Shown here one piece after another: positions 46,220 through 54,737 of a stretch of DNA of 64,000 nucleotides; the first letter of the stretch is position 1; each line of letters begins with the position of its first letter. The position numbers and the translations under genes are program-made. The DNA is from a virus. The notes beneath the pieces are model-generated. The model saw only the letters and a list, made by a program, of their open reading frames with translations. It was not told the DNA's origin and ran no database searches. The stretch is taken from positions 1 to 64,000 of IMG/VR virus record IMGVR_UViG_3300035182_000466. One strand, 5' to 3'.

Positions 46220-47248
46220 ATGCTATCTGCACTAAAATTTGCTTTAAAACTACAACAACCTAGTATTTCAAATAGAGTATCCTCTGTAAATGGTCTATTT
46301 AATAGTAATCAATATAACTTAAATACTTCTCAGGTATCTGTTCCGTCTCCATGGTCGATTGCTACTGATTTTCCTGTTGAACTTGGAAATAGCTATGGTG
46401 ATGGATTGGTTGCTGGTAATAAAGCTTATATTGTTGCAGGCTACCAATCCAGTGTTTATTCAGCAACAATATTAGATAATGGTACTTTATCAAGTTGGTC
46501 TAATGTTAGTACATATCCTATTGCTGACATCAGAGGTGGAGCATGTTTTATAGCGTATAATAGGTTATTCTATTTAGGGGGCGTTAATTCTTCTAATAAT
46601 GGATATTCTTTATGTTATAATAATTTATTAAATCCAGATTATACTTTGTCATCTTGGACGCAACTAGCTAGCTTGCCAGTAGGTCTTTACTATAGTAGTT
46701 ATATCTTGACAAGAAAAGGAATATATATTTTAGGTGGGAAGCAAAATCCATATGTTAGTAATAGAAATATTTATTTCTCTAAGATTTTAAAAACTGGAAT
46801 AATAAGTAGTTGGGAGACTGTAGGAACTACCTCCTTTGATGTAATGAAAGTATTGGCAGTTATTGGTAATAAAGTATATATAACTGATAATAGTGACACA
46901 CTTAAAATATATAAAGTTACTATATCTAATGATGGCTCTTTATCCTCGTTCTCTTTTTATGCTAATTGCCCGATACCTTCATACAATATATTTCAAAATA
47001 GAATTTTAGTTACTAGAACAAAACTATATGTATTTGGTCCATATCAGCAAATATATCAATCACCTATTGATGGATCTGGTAATATAGGTGATTTTACTAT
47101 TGCTGGATATCTGCCAGATGCTATATCAAGAGGACCTAGTATAATCACAACCGCTACTAAAATTTATTTAATGGGTATATTTTGGAATCATACAAACTAC
47201 TATTATGCTCCTTTTTCTGGTGGGTTAAATGAATATCCAACTTATTAA
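46220..47248 (+). CDS. Kelch-like beta-propeller protein
   Basis: 342 residues from the ATG at 46220, chosen for AAAGGAG eight bases upstream. A TTG at 46172 would place the hairpin inside the gene. After a short N-terminal helix the protein has six or so kelch-like blades. These show the pattern NKAYIVAGYQSSVYSATILD, NRLFYLGGVNSSNNGYS, KGIYILGGKQNPY, NKVYITDNSDTL and TKLYVFGPYQQIYQSPID, with Ser-Ser-Trp between blades. Propellers of this type bind sugars or proteins; in a fibre operon a receptor-binding or fibre-capping role is likely. No signal peptide and no anchor domain are seen. Confidence 0.75.
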   Translation: MLSALKFALKLQQPSISNRVSSVNGLFNSNQYNLNTSQVSVPSPWSIATDFPVELGNSYGDGLVAGNKAYIVAGYQSSVYSATILDNGTLSSWSNVSTYPIADIRGGACFIAYNRLFYLGGVNSSNNGYSLCYNNLLNPDYTLSSWTQLASLPVGLYYSSYILTRKGIYILGGKQNPYVSNRNIYFSKILKTGIISSWETVGTTSFDVMKVLAVIGNKVYITDNSDTLKIYKVTISNDGSLSSFSFYANCPIPSYNIFQNRILVTRTKLYVFGPYQQIYQSPIDGSGNIGDFTIAGYLPDAISRGPSIITTATKIYLMGIFWNHTNYYYAPFSGGLNEYPTY

Positions 47249-47283
47249 TAATTTATGTATATATAAAATAATGTGAGGTTCAC

Positions 47284-49194
47284 ATGGCAAAATTAAAAAT
47301 TAAACGTGGAACAGACGCAGAAAGACTTCCAGTAGTCTTTGAGGTAGGAGAGCCAGTATGGACCACAGATACAAAGAAATTATATGTTGGTGATGGTCAA
47401 ACACCTGGAGGTATACAGGCAGGACTATTAACTACATTAATTTCGTGGAAAGGTGACTGGGATTCTAGTTTTCAGTACACCGAACATTCAGCCGTTTATT
47501 ACAATGGTGGTTCTTGGTTGGCTTTAATTCCTAGTTTAAACGTACAACCTGTAGAAGGAGAATATTGGACGCAAATTGCACGTAGAGGTGATCAAGGTAT
47601 TCAAGGACCAAAAGGAGATGCTGGACTTGGTTTTGCTATTAAAAAGACTTATACTACTGTAGCTTCGTTACTAGCTGATACTAATCCTACTGGTATAGTA
47701 AATGGAGAGTTTGCAATAGTCAATACTATTGATCCAAATGATGAAGAGAACTCAAGATTATACCTTTGGAATAATGGCTGGACTTATGTATCAGACTTAT
47801 CTGGTGCTCAAGGTATTAAAGGTGACAAAGGTGATAAAGGTCTACAGTATCAAGGTGCTTGGCTAAATACTACCAGTTATGTTGTAGATGACGTAGTTGT
47901 TTATAATGGTTCATCTTTTATTTGTATCCAAGCAAATACTAATCAGACTCCACAATCTGGAAACTATTGGAGTTTGGTTGCATCAAAAGGTGATAAAGGT
48001 AATGTTGGTGCACAATTCAGAGGTGTATATTCATCTAACACTACTTATGTAGTAAATGATATAGTAACCTATAACGGTTCTTCTTATATCGCTCTTAAAG
48101 AAACCTTAAATGTTGAGCCTGCAGAAAACTCTGATTGGTCTGTTCTAGCAAAACAAGGTAATGCAGGACTATCGCATAAAGGACAATGGGTTCCTGCAAC
48201 AACCTATGTAACTGGAGATTCAGTTACATTTAATGGAAGTTCATATATTTGTATACAAGATAATACTTCTGCTACTATTGATAGTACAACATCTATACCA
48301 GCTATGACTTCTAATACTACTCCATCTGGTACTGTAGATGCTTCAAGCTCTTATGATAGTAATCATTTACCATTTTATGCTGTAGATAATTCAAACACAA
48401 CTTTCTGGAACTCTACCCTTTCAAGTCCTCCACATTCTTGGCAATATACTTTTACTTCTGTAAAAGTTATAGCTCGTTATTCTATTGATGTACAAACTCA
48501 TACAAGTCAAGGTCCTAAGTCATGGTTATTTCAAGGGCTTTCTGGTGCAAACTGGGTCACTATTGAAACTCGAACAAACGTAACCAACTGGGCTTCTAAT
48601 CCTAAACAAACATTTGATATAGCAAGTCCACAAGGTTATACCTCATTTAGATTTTTGTTTAATGATTCAAACTCTTCCAATGGAGATATTGCAATCCATA
48701 ATATTGAGATGTTTAATATGCCTGGAGCAAATGTTCCTACTAATCCAGCTGTTTGGAGTTTGCTAGCCTCAAAAGGAGATACTGGATTAGGCTTTTCTAT
48801 TAAGAAGATTTACTTGTCTGTTGCCTCTTTACTAGCAGATACTAATCCTTCTAACATTGGAATTGATGAACATGCAATAATTCAAAGTAACACAGAAGAT
48901 CCTGATAATGCTAAATTGTATAGATGGTCAGGAACAAATTGGATTTATCTAGCTGATTTATCTGGAGTTTCTACTCATAGTGAACTATCTAACTTACAGG
49001 GAGGTCAGGCAGGAGAACGTTATCATCTAACTCAAGTTCAACATGATTCTTTAGTATCTGGTGAATCTACCAGTATTCACTTTCACGATTTAGACAGAGA
49101 CAGAGCTAATCACACTGGTACACAGTTATCTACTACAATTTCAGATTTTACAGAGGCAGTTCAATCTATTCCGACCGACGGCGGATATTTCTAA
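47284..49194 (+). CDS. CBM5/12-repeat fibre with nested F5/8-type C domain
   Basis: 636 residues. Anchor domain (KLKIKRGTDAERLP, WTTDTKKLYVGDG), then four CBM5/12-like repeats starting at about residue 55, interleaved with two copies of the FAIKKTYTTVASLLADTNPT module. The fourth repeat is split. After NGSSYICIQDN a discoidin (F5/8 type C, CBM32-like) domain of about 150 residues is inserted (VDASSSYDSNHLPFYAVDNS to FNDSNSSNGDIAIHNIEMF). The repeat then resumes with VPTNPAVWSLLASKG. The end is PTDGGYF. Both added domains bind carbohydrate in other proteins, so this fibre likely recognises glycans. Confidence 0.85.
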   Translation: MAKLKIKRGTDAERLPVVFEVGEPVWTTDTKKLYVGDGQTPGGIQAGLLTTLISWKGDWDSSFQYTEHSAVYYNGGSWLALIPSLNVQPVEGEYWTQIARRGDQGIQGPKGDAGLGFAIKKTYTTVASLLADTNPTGIVNGEFAIVNTIDPNDEENSRLYLWNNGWTYVSDLSGAQGIKGDKGDKGLQYQGAWLNTTSYVVDDVVVYNGSSFICIQANTNQTPQSGNYWSLVASKGDKGNVGAQFRGVYSSNTTYVVNDIVTYNGSSYIALKETLNVEPAENSDWSVLAKQGNAGLSHKGQWVPATTYVTGDSVTFNGSSYICIQDNTSATIDSTTSIPAMTSNTTPSGTVDASSSYDSNHLPFYAVDNSNTTFWNSTLSSPPHSWQYTFTSVKVIARYSIDVQTHTSQGPKSWLFQGLSGANWVTIETRTNVTNWASNPKQTFDIASPQGYTSFRFLFNDSNSSNGDIAIHNIEMFNMPGANVPTNPAVWSLLASKGDTGLGFSIKKIYLSVASLLADTNPSNIGIDEHAIIQSNTEDPDNAKLYRWSGTNWIYLADLSGVSTHSELSNLQGGQAGERYHLTQVQHDSLVSGESTSIHFHDLDRDRANHTGTQLSTTISDFTEAVQSIPTDGGYF

Positions 49195-49209
49195 CAAAGG
49201 AGAAACAAA

Positions 49210-50511
49210 ATGAGTTTAATCAAAATTAAGCGTAGTACAACGACCTTAGTTCCATCATCATTAGCAGAAGGCGAATTAGCTTATTCAGAACTTAGTGATA
49301 AGTTATTTATTGGTAAATCTGGTAATAACATGGCTGTAATTGGTGGTTCTGGTGAATTTGCAAAAGTAATTGGACAAACTTTTATTGATCCAGAAGCAAA
49401 CACTCCTTCTACTTCAGACAATAGTAATAAACTTGCTACTACTCAGTATGTAAAAGCTCAAGGGTATATAACTAGCAATGCTGCTATTACTGTATCAGGT
49501 GACGCTACTGGTACTGGTACTACTTCAATAGCATTGACATTAGCAGATACTGGCGTAGTAGCTGGTGATTACTATAAGGTAAATGTAGATTCAAAAGGCC
49601 GTGTACTAAGTGGATATAATGCATTAGTTCCTAATGATATTCCAGTTTTAACTTCTGCAAAAATTTCTGACTTTAATACTCAAGTACGTATCAATAGGCT
49701 TGATCAGTTGGCTATGCCACAAGCTACAGTAGACATGAATAATCAACGTCTTACTGGCTTACCTGTACCTACTCAAAACTCTGATGCTGCTACTAAGCAA
49801 TATGTTGATTATGTAGCTCAAGGACTGGATGTAAAGCAGTCAGTTCTCGTAGCAACTACTGAAAATATTAGTCTTAATGACGTTCAGACAATTGATAACG
49901 TAACGTTAACTGCTGGTGAAAGAGTACTAGTAAAAAATCAGACCAATGCTGTTGAGAATGGTATTTATGTAGTTGTGGCTGGTGGAGCATGGGTACGTTC
50001 TAATGATTGTAACAACTCTGGTGTAGCTTCTGTAACTTCTGGTGTATATGTTTTCGTTGAAACTGGTGATATTGGTATTGGTACTGGTTGGGTTATTACT
50101 ACACCAAATAGTGCTACTTATTCTATAAATAATGTACCTGCTATTGAACTTGGAGTACAAGCTATTCATTGGACACAGTTTAACGGCGCTGGTGGTGTTA
50201 CAAGTGCAGCAGGTCCTGGCTTGTGGATAAATTCAGGTGAACTATCTGTAGGTGCTGGCCCTGGAATTGAAGTAACTGCAAATGCTGTTCAAATTTCTGC
50301 CACCTACGCTGGTCAAACCAGTATTAATACTATTGGAACTGTAACAACTGGTACTTGGAAAGGAACAGCTATTGACGTAGCTTATGGTGGTACTGGTAAC
50401 TCAAGTCTTTCAGGTATCCTTAAAGGTAATGGAACCTCCGCAATACAATCTGCTGTTGCAGGGGTAGATTTCTTAGCTCCTGAGTCAGAGATAGACGGCG
50501 GAACATTCTAA
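49210..50511 (+). CDS. Tail fibre protein with anchor and common myovirus fibre module
   Basis: 433 residues. A diverged anchor domain (LIKIKRSTTTLVPSSLAEGE, KLFIGKSG) is followed by a T4-like shaft segment (LATTQYVKAQGYITSNAAIT). Next comes the module DAATKQYVDYVAQGLDVKQS to AIHWTQFNGAGG, shared with the 30961 protein. The C-terminal part (NTIGTVTTGTWKGTAIDVAY) is typical of fibre endings, and the last residues are EIDGGTF. It is 15 bases after the previous gene. Confidence 0.8.
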   Translation: MSLIKIKRSTTTLVPSSLAEGELAYSELSDKLFIGKSGNNMAVIGGSGEFAKVIGQTFIDPEANTPSTSDNSNKLATTQYVKAQGYITSNAAITVSGDATGTGTTSIALTLADTGVVAGDYYKVNVDSKGRVLSGYNALVPNDIPVLTSAKISDFNTQVRINRLDQLAMPQATVDMNNQRLTGLPVPTQNSDAATKQYVDYVAQGLDVKQSVLVATTENISLNDVQTIDNVTLTAGERVLVKNQTNAVENGIYVVVAGGAWVRSNDCNNSGVASVTSGVYVFVETGDIGIGTGWVITTPNSATYSINNVPAIELGVQAIHWTQFNGAGGVTSAAGPGLWINSGELSVGAGPGIEVTANAVQISATYAGQTSINTIGTVTTGTWKGTAIDVAYGGTGNSSLSGILKGNGTSAIQSAVAGVDFLAPESEIDGGTF

Positions 50512-50523
50512 GTATAAATTAAA

Positions 50524-50556
50524 AGTAGGTAGGGAGATTTTATTTCCCTACCTACT
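50524..50556 (+). terminator. 12-bp intergenic hairpin, possible terminator
   Basis: AGTAGGTAGGGA pairs perfectly with TCCCTACCTACT just after the 49210 gene. The following bases are GTAGTAAAG, with no U-tract. It opens a 302-base gap that contains a decayed reading frame (50642-50742) and no intact gene. Confidence 0.55.
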
Positions 50557-50641
50557 GTAGTAAAGTTAGTATAACCAATTAGAGTATATAGCTGTTTATT
50601 AATCTTCTAGGTACTATCTATAGCAGAATAGAGGAACCTAC

Positions 50642-50742
50642 ATGATTACAAAACACATAATACTTGTATTGGTATAACTTCTAATTATCCCGTATATCTT
50701 CCTCCTGTAGATGATGATGCTAATAAGATAATTATATGGTAG
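50642..50742 (+). pseudogene. Remnant of a small fibre-type gene
   Basis: An ATG preceded by GAGGAA opens MITKHIILVLV and stops. Shifting frame near 50655 gives NTCIGITSNYPVYLPPVDD and DANKIIIW before a TAG. The stretch looks like the broken start of a beta-rich structural gene. No parent copy was identified in the window. Confidence 0.4.
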
Positions 50743-50813
50743 TAGAAAACATCTAAAATAAAATGTCTTAGTATATACTAAGAAGCATAACTAAGAAGAA
50801 AAGGAGAATCCAC

Positions 50814-52550
50814 ATGGCTGTAGTAAAATTAAAGAGGTCTTCAGTTCCTAATAAAGCACCATTAACAACAGATCTAGAATTAGGTGAATTAGCTATTAAC
50901 ACGTATGATGGTAGAGTATATGTAAAAAAGAATAATGGAGCCGAGTCTATTATAGAACTTGGAACCGATGCAACAAGACTAATACAAGATTCTAGTCATA
51001 GACTTGTTACAGATTTGCAGATAGCAGCGTGGGAAGAAAAGCAAGATGGATTAAATTCTACTGTAGATATTGCATTTAAAGACGCGGTAGTATATGGAAC
51101 AATAATTCCGGATCAATCTAATGCAAGAAATATAGGTAGCGAAACTAACAGGTTTAAAGAAGCTTGGATTGATACCTTACATATCGCTAGTAATACATTA
51201 TACTTAGGAGAAACATCTGTTTTAGGGACTGATACTCTAGGCATAAATCTTCAAGGTAATTTAGATCAAAATGTAATTGTTAAAGCTAACGGTTCAGGTA
51301 TAGCAAAATTACTTTCTTCAGCTGGTTCTGAAGTTATTGCTACTGGTTCAAACGCAGATGCAAAACTTCAAGCAACAGGAACTGGCGGTCGAGTTGTTTT
51401 AGGTTCAAATACTGAGATACAATTAACTGCACCAGATATTACTATTAATGGTAATATCGGATTAATAGGTAATCAACAAGTACAGAATTTAACTGTTACT
51501 GGAATATTTACTGTTTCTGGAACAACTACTTCAGTAAACTCTACTAATATGGACATAAAGGACAACATAGTCCTTTTAAACTCAGGTGAAGCAAACTCAG
51601 GTGTAAGTCTTGGAACTGCAGGATTAAGAATAGATAGAGGACAGCTTGTTGATGAGTTGCTAGTTTTTGATGAGTCTTCTCAAAAATGGAAAACAGGTCC
51701 ATATGGTGGAACCTTAAATAATATAGCTACTGAGAGTTATGTAGACTCAGGACTGTCTAAAATAGTTCAAGCTCCTGTTATAAAAGATGAAAACGTAGCA
51801 TTAACTCATAGATCAAATTTAAATTTTACTGGTTCTAGTGTTACAGTTGTTGATGATGAAGCATCAGATACTTTAAATGTAAGTATTTCCGGTGGAAATG
51901 TATCTATTAATTTAGATTATGAATCTCAATTTTCTCAGTTTGTAGTTCCTACTTCATCTATCACTACAGTGTATACTGCTTCAACTGCTAAGAAACAACT
52001 TAAAGATATAATGATTTGCAATCAGTCCTCAACTACTTCATCTTTTATCGATCTTGCTTTAGTTTTGAATGGTGAGACTTTAAGTGCTAAAAACTATATT
52101 CTAAAGTCTTATGAAGTTAAACCTAATGAAACTCTACATATATCTTGTAAGACAATACTTCCAATTAATAGTACCATTCAGATGTTATCCACGCAGTCTA
52201 CTTCTTGTTGTATAAATGGTAACGTGGGTAGTAACTTAGAAAATACTACATTTTTAGCTCAAGATAATTTAACTACTTCAATGGCTTCTATTTTTACCGC
52301 AAGTCAAAAAACTTTAGCTAAAGAGATTATTCTTTGTAATAATACAGCTAATGCTGTAACAGTAGATATAGCTGTAGTTCAATCTGGTGATTCCTTAGGA
52401 ACGAAGAACTATATCTTCAAGTCACTTGAAGTACTTGCTAACGATACTAAGTATATTAGTACATCATTAATGATTGGAATAAACGGTAGTATTTATATGA
52501 GTGCATCTTCAGCCAATTCAATTAGTACAACTATCTCTGGCATTATATAA
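50814..52550 (+). CDS. Tail fibre protein with anchor and tandem C-terminal domains
   Basis: 578 residues. Anchor domain (VVKLKRSSVPNKAP, LAINTYDGRVYVKK), then a segment like gp34/gp12-type fibres with ARNIGSETNRFKEAWIDTLH and FTVSGTTTSVNSTNMDIKDN, a pattern common in myovirus fibres. The C-terminal 200 residues contain the same domain twice. KQLKDIMICNQSSTTSSFID with KNYILKSYEVKPNETLHIS corresponds to KTLAKEIILCNNTANAVTVD with KNYIFKSLEVLANDTKYIS. This internal duplication probably doubles a binding or trimerisation unit. No D-G-G-x-F end is present. Confidence 0.8.
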   Translation: MAVVKLKRSSVPNKAPLTTDLELGELAINTYDGRVYVKKNNGAESIIELGTDATRLIQDSSHRLVTDLQIAAWEEKQDGLNSTVDIAFKDAVVYGTIIPDQSNARNIGSETNRFKEAWIDTLHIASNTLYLGETSVLGTDTLGINLQGNLDQNVIVKANGSGIAKLLSSAGSEVIATGSNADAKLQATGTGGRVVLGSNTEIQLTAPDITINGNIGLIGNQQVQNLTVTGIFTVSGTTTSVNSTNMDIKDNIVLLNSGEANSGVSLGTAGLRIDRGQLVDELLVFDESSQKWKTGPYGGTLNNIATESYVDSGLSKIVQAPVIKDENVALTHRSNLNFTGSSVTVVDDEASDTLNVSISGGNVSINLDYESQFSQFVVPTSSITTVYTASTAKKQLKDIMICNQSSTTSSFIDLALVLNGETLSAKNYILKSYEVKPNETLHISCKTILPINSTIQMLSTQSTSCCINGNVGSNLENTTFLAQDNLTTSMASIFTASQKTLAKEIILCNNTANAVTVDIAVVQSGDSLGTKNYIFKSLEVLANDTKYISTSLMIGINGSIYMSASSANSISTTISGII

Positions 52551-52562
52551 TTTTTATTATTG
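52541..52562 (+). promoter_or_regulatory. Promoter-like motif TTATATAATTTTTATTATTG
   Basis: A variant of the shared motif overlapping the stop of the 50814 gene, about 50 bases before the 52611 gene. Confidence 0.35.
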
Positions 52563-52610
52563 TTATGAGATGACTACACATGAAGTATATTACGTGTTAA
52601 AGGAGAAAAC

Positions 52611-53243
52611 ATGAGACTTAAATTTCGTAGAGGTAATTCTGCAAATCTTCCACAAGCAGCTGATTCTGGAGAACTGTTACTAGCTTTAGACACAAAGGAC
52701 ATATATCTTGGTAATGGAGATGGTTTTCCTTTATCTAAGATGACTGGTAAACCTCATGCAGATAGACACATTACTGGTGATGACGTAATACCAGTAGCTA
52801 CTACGTCTGAAGCAGGGCTTATGAGTTCAGCAGATAAGTCTAAACTAGATGGTATTGATGGGTCTGCTACTGTTTATGAGTTCGGGACAGGGACAACTAA
52901 GTCTTATGTAATAGCTACAGGTCAAGGAGTAACTTTAACTAAATCAACTAACTCAGCTGTTTTAAACGCTCCTGCCGGTGTAAGAATACTTGGAACTAGT
53001 ATTCACTTTGAGTCATCTGAAATCTCTGCCACTTCTATTACGATAGACTATACAAATTGTGGACTTGCACCTAACTCAAGCTATTCAAACATCTATGTAC
53101 CTCAGTTTCAAGTATGGCAAGATATATCTGGTAATAGAGCTTTTAAAACAGCTGTTGCAGGTCATTTAAATGCTGGAGCAGGTATATTAACCTTGACAAA
53201 CTTGACTGCAAGTCAAGCTATATGGATCAATATGTCATTCTAG
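52611..53243 (+). CDS. Short fibre with anchor and duplicated tip domain
   Basis: 210 residues. Anchor domain (LKFRRGNSANLPQAADSGEL, ALDTKDIYLGNGDG), a short linker, then a tip domain from YEFGTGTTKSYVIATGQGVT to [11 protein letters not shown]. That tip domain closely matches the end of the collagen-like protein at 26648. In effect this is the collagen-like fibre without its shaft. It is followed after 21 bases by a gene whose start matches 30353, repeating the order seen at 26648-30353. Confidence 0.8.
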   Translation: MRLKFRRGNSANLPQAADSGELLLALDTKDIYLGNGDGFPLSKMTGKPHADRHITGDDVIPVATTSEAGLMSSADKSKLDGIDGSATVYEFGTGTTKSYVIATGQGVTLTKSTNSAVLNAPAGVRILGTSIHFESSEISATSITIDYTNCGLAPNSSYSNIYVPQFQVWQDISGNRAFKTAVAGHLNAGAGILTLTNLTASQAIWINMSF

Positions 53244-53264
53244 AGAAAATAAAGGTACACTTAT

Positions 53265-54674
53265 ATGGCCATGTTTAATGGACGATTAAATATTCAAAGC
53301 TACGAATTAATAGACATAGGTAAATTTAATTTAGTAGCTAATTTATCCGATAATTTTGGTATTTTTTATGCTACAGATGCTACTATCGGAAATATAATCT
53401 ATATTGATGCTTCCGGTTTTGGTTTAGGTATATTAAGATACAAAGTAATTGATATTGATTCAGTTAAAACCGATTTTGGCCTTTTATATTGCACTATACA
53501 ATGGGATCTTAGTACTGAGCCAGTCAAGCCAATTTCTGGAACAGATTGCTTTATAGGCTATAATGGACCTGGAGGAACAACTATACCTAGTTATGCAGCT
53601 CAAAGTTTTACAGAAGGTTTTATTTCACTAGTAATAAATATGGAAGCAGATATAATTGCTCGTCAAGAGGCAGCTCTTAAAGCTTCGGCTAGTCGTGATA
53701 TAGACGCAGAATCTACTGCACGCCAAGCTGCCGATGCTGTATTACAATCAAATATTGATGCTGAAACCATCGCACGTCAAACTGCCGATACTACACTTAC
53801 CTCAGGCTTAGCTGCTGAAGTAACTGCTCGTACTTCAGCAATAGTTAGTGTACAAGCTGCTATTAACGCTGAAGTTACAGCTCGTCAAACTGCTATTACA
53901 AACTTAATAAATGGAGCACCTAAAGCTCTCGATACACTTAAAGAAATTGCAGATATGATAGAAGCAGGTTCTACAGAAGCAACTGTTATCATTGCTTCTG
54001 TAACTGCCGAAACTACGAACCGTCAAGCTGCCGATGCTGTATTACAATCAAATATTGACGCAGAAGTAACAGCACGTAAAGCGGCTATTGATACTGAAGT
54101 TACTACAAGAGCTGCTGCCGATTCTGCTTTACAGACTGCTTTAGACGCAGAAGTAACTGCCAGACAAGATGCAATTATAGCACTTCAAGCTACTGCAAGA
54201 GCTGCTGCTGATGCATTATTACAAGCTGCCATTAACGCTGAAGCTACAGCTCGTACTTCTGCCGATGCTGTATTACAATCAAATATTGACGCAGAAGTAA
54301 TAGCACGTAAAGTTGCTGATGCTGCCTTCACAGGATCTTTAGGTGTTGAGCGTACTAGTAATGATTTCCATATTAAATTAGCTGCAAATTCTAAGCTTAC
54401 TACTACCGTTGATGGTTTAGCCATAGATAGTAGTGTAATGGCAATAGATCGTATGAAGTTCCGTGAGCCTGCAAATGGCAATTGTGATGGTATTAATACT
54501 ATCTTTACTTTAGGCTCTACACCAGTAGAAGATACTGAGCATGTATTCGTCAACGGTATTTTAAACGAGCCCGGTGTCGATAATGATTATACTATCTCTG
54601 GTGCTACTATTACTTTTAACACTGCTCCTTCATCAACTTCTCGTGTACGTGTTAGCTATGTATCCGTAGTATAA
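53265..54674 (+). CDS. Coiled-coil fibre protein with tip-accessory N-terminal domain (copy 2)
   Basis: 469 residues. Residues 1-105 are the domain shared with the 30353 protein. Residues about 125-350 are 18-residue coiled-coil repeats (AADAVLQSNIDAETIARQ type) like those in 30961. A C-terminal domain follows (DRMKFREPANGNCDGINTIF, EHVFVNGILNEPG, APSSTSRVRVSYVSVV), a common fibre ending. It looks like a fusion of modules that are separate proteins further upstream. Repeated codons such as those for LQSNIDAE are near identical at DNA level. Confidence 0.8.
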   Translation: MAMFNGRLNIQSYELIDIGKFNLVANLSDNFGIFYATDATIGNIIYIDASGFGLGILRYKVIDIDSVKTDFGLLYCTIQWDLSTEPVKPISGTDCFIGYNGPGGTTIPSYAAQSFTEGFISLVINMEADIIARQEAALKASASRDIDAESTARQAADAVLQSNIDAETIARQTADTTLTSGLAAEVTARTSAIVSVQAAINAEVTARQTAITNLINGAPKALDTLKEIADMIEAGSTEATVIIASVTAETTNRQAADAVLQSNIDAEVTARKAAIDTEVTTRAAADSALQTALDAEVTARQDAIIALQATARAAADALLQAAINAEATARTSADAVLQSNIDAEVIARKVADAAFTGSLGVERTSNDFHIKLAANSKLTTTVDGLAIDSSVMAIDRMKFREPANGNCDGINTIFTLGSTPVEDTEHVFVNGILNEPGVDNDYTISGATITFNTAPSSTSRVRVSYVSVV

Positions 54675-54737
54675 TAATAGATTTATAAGTAAGGGAGATG
54701 CCTTAACATGGCTCCATTATTTATAAAAGGAGAAAAA

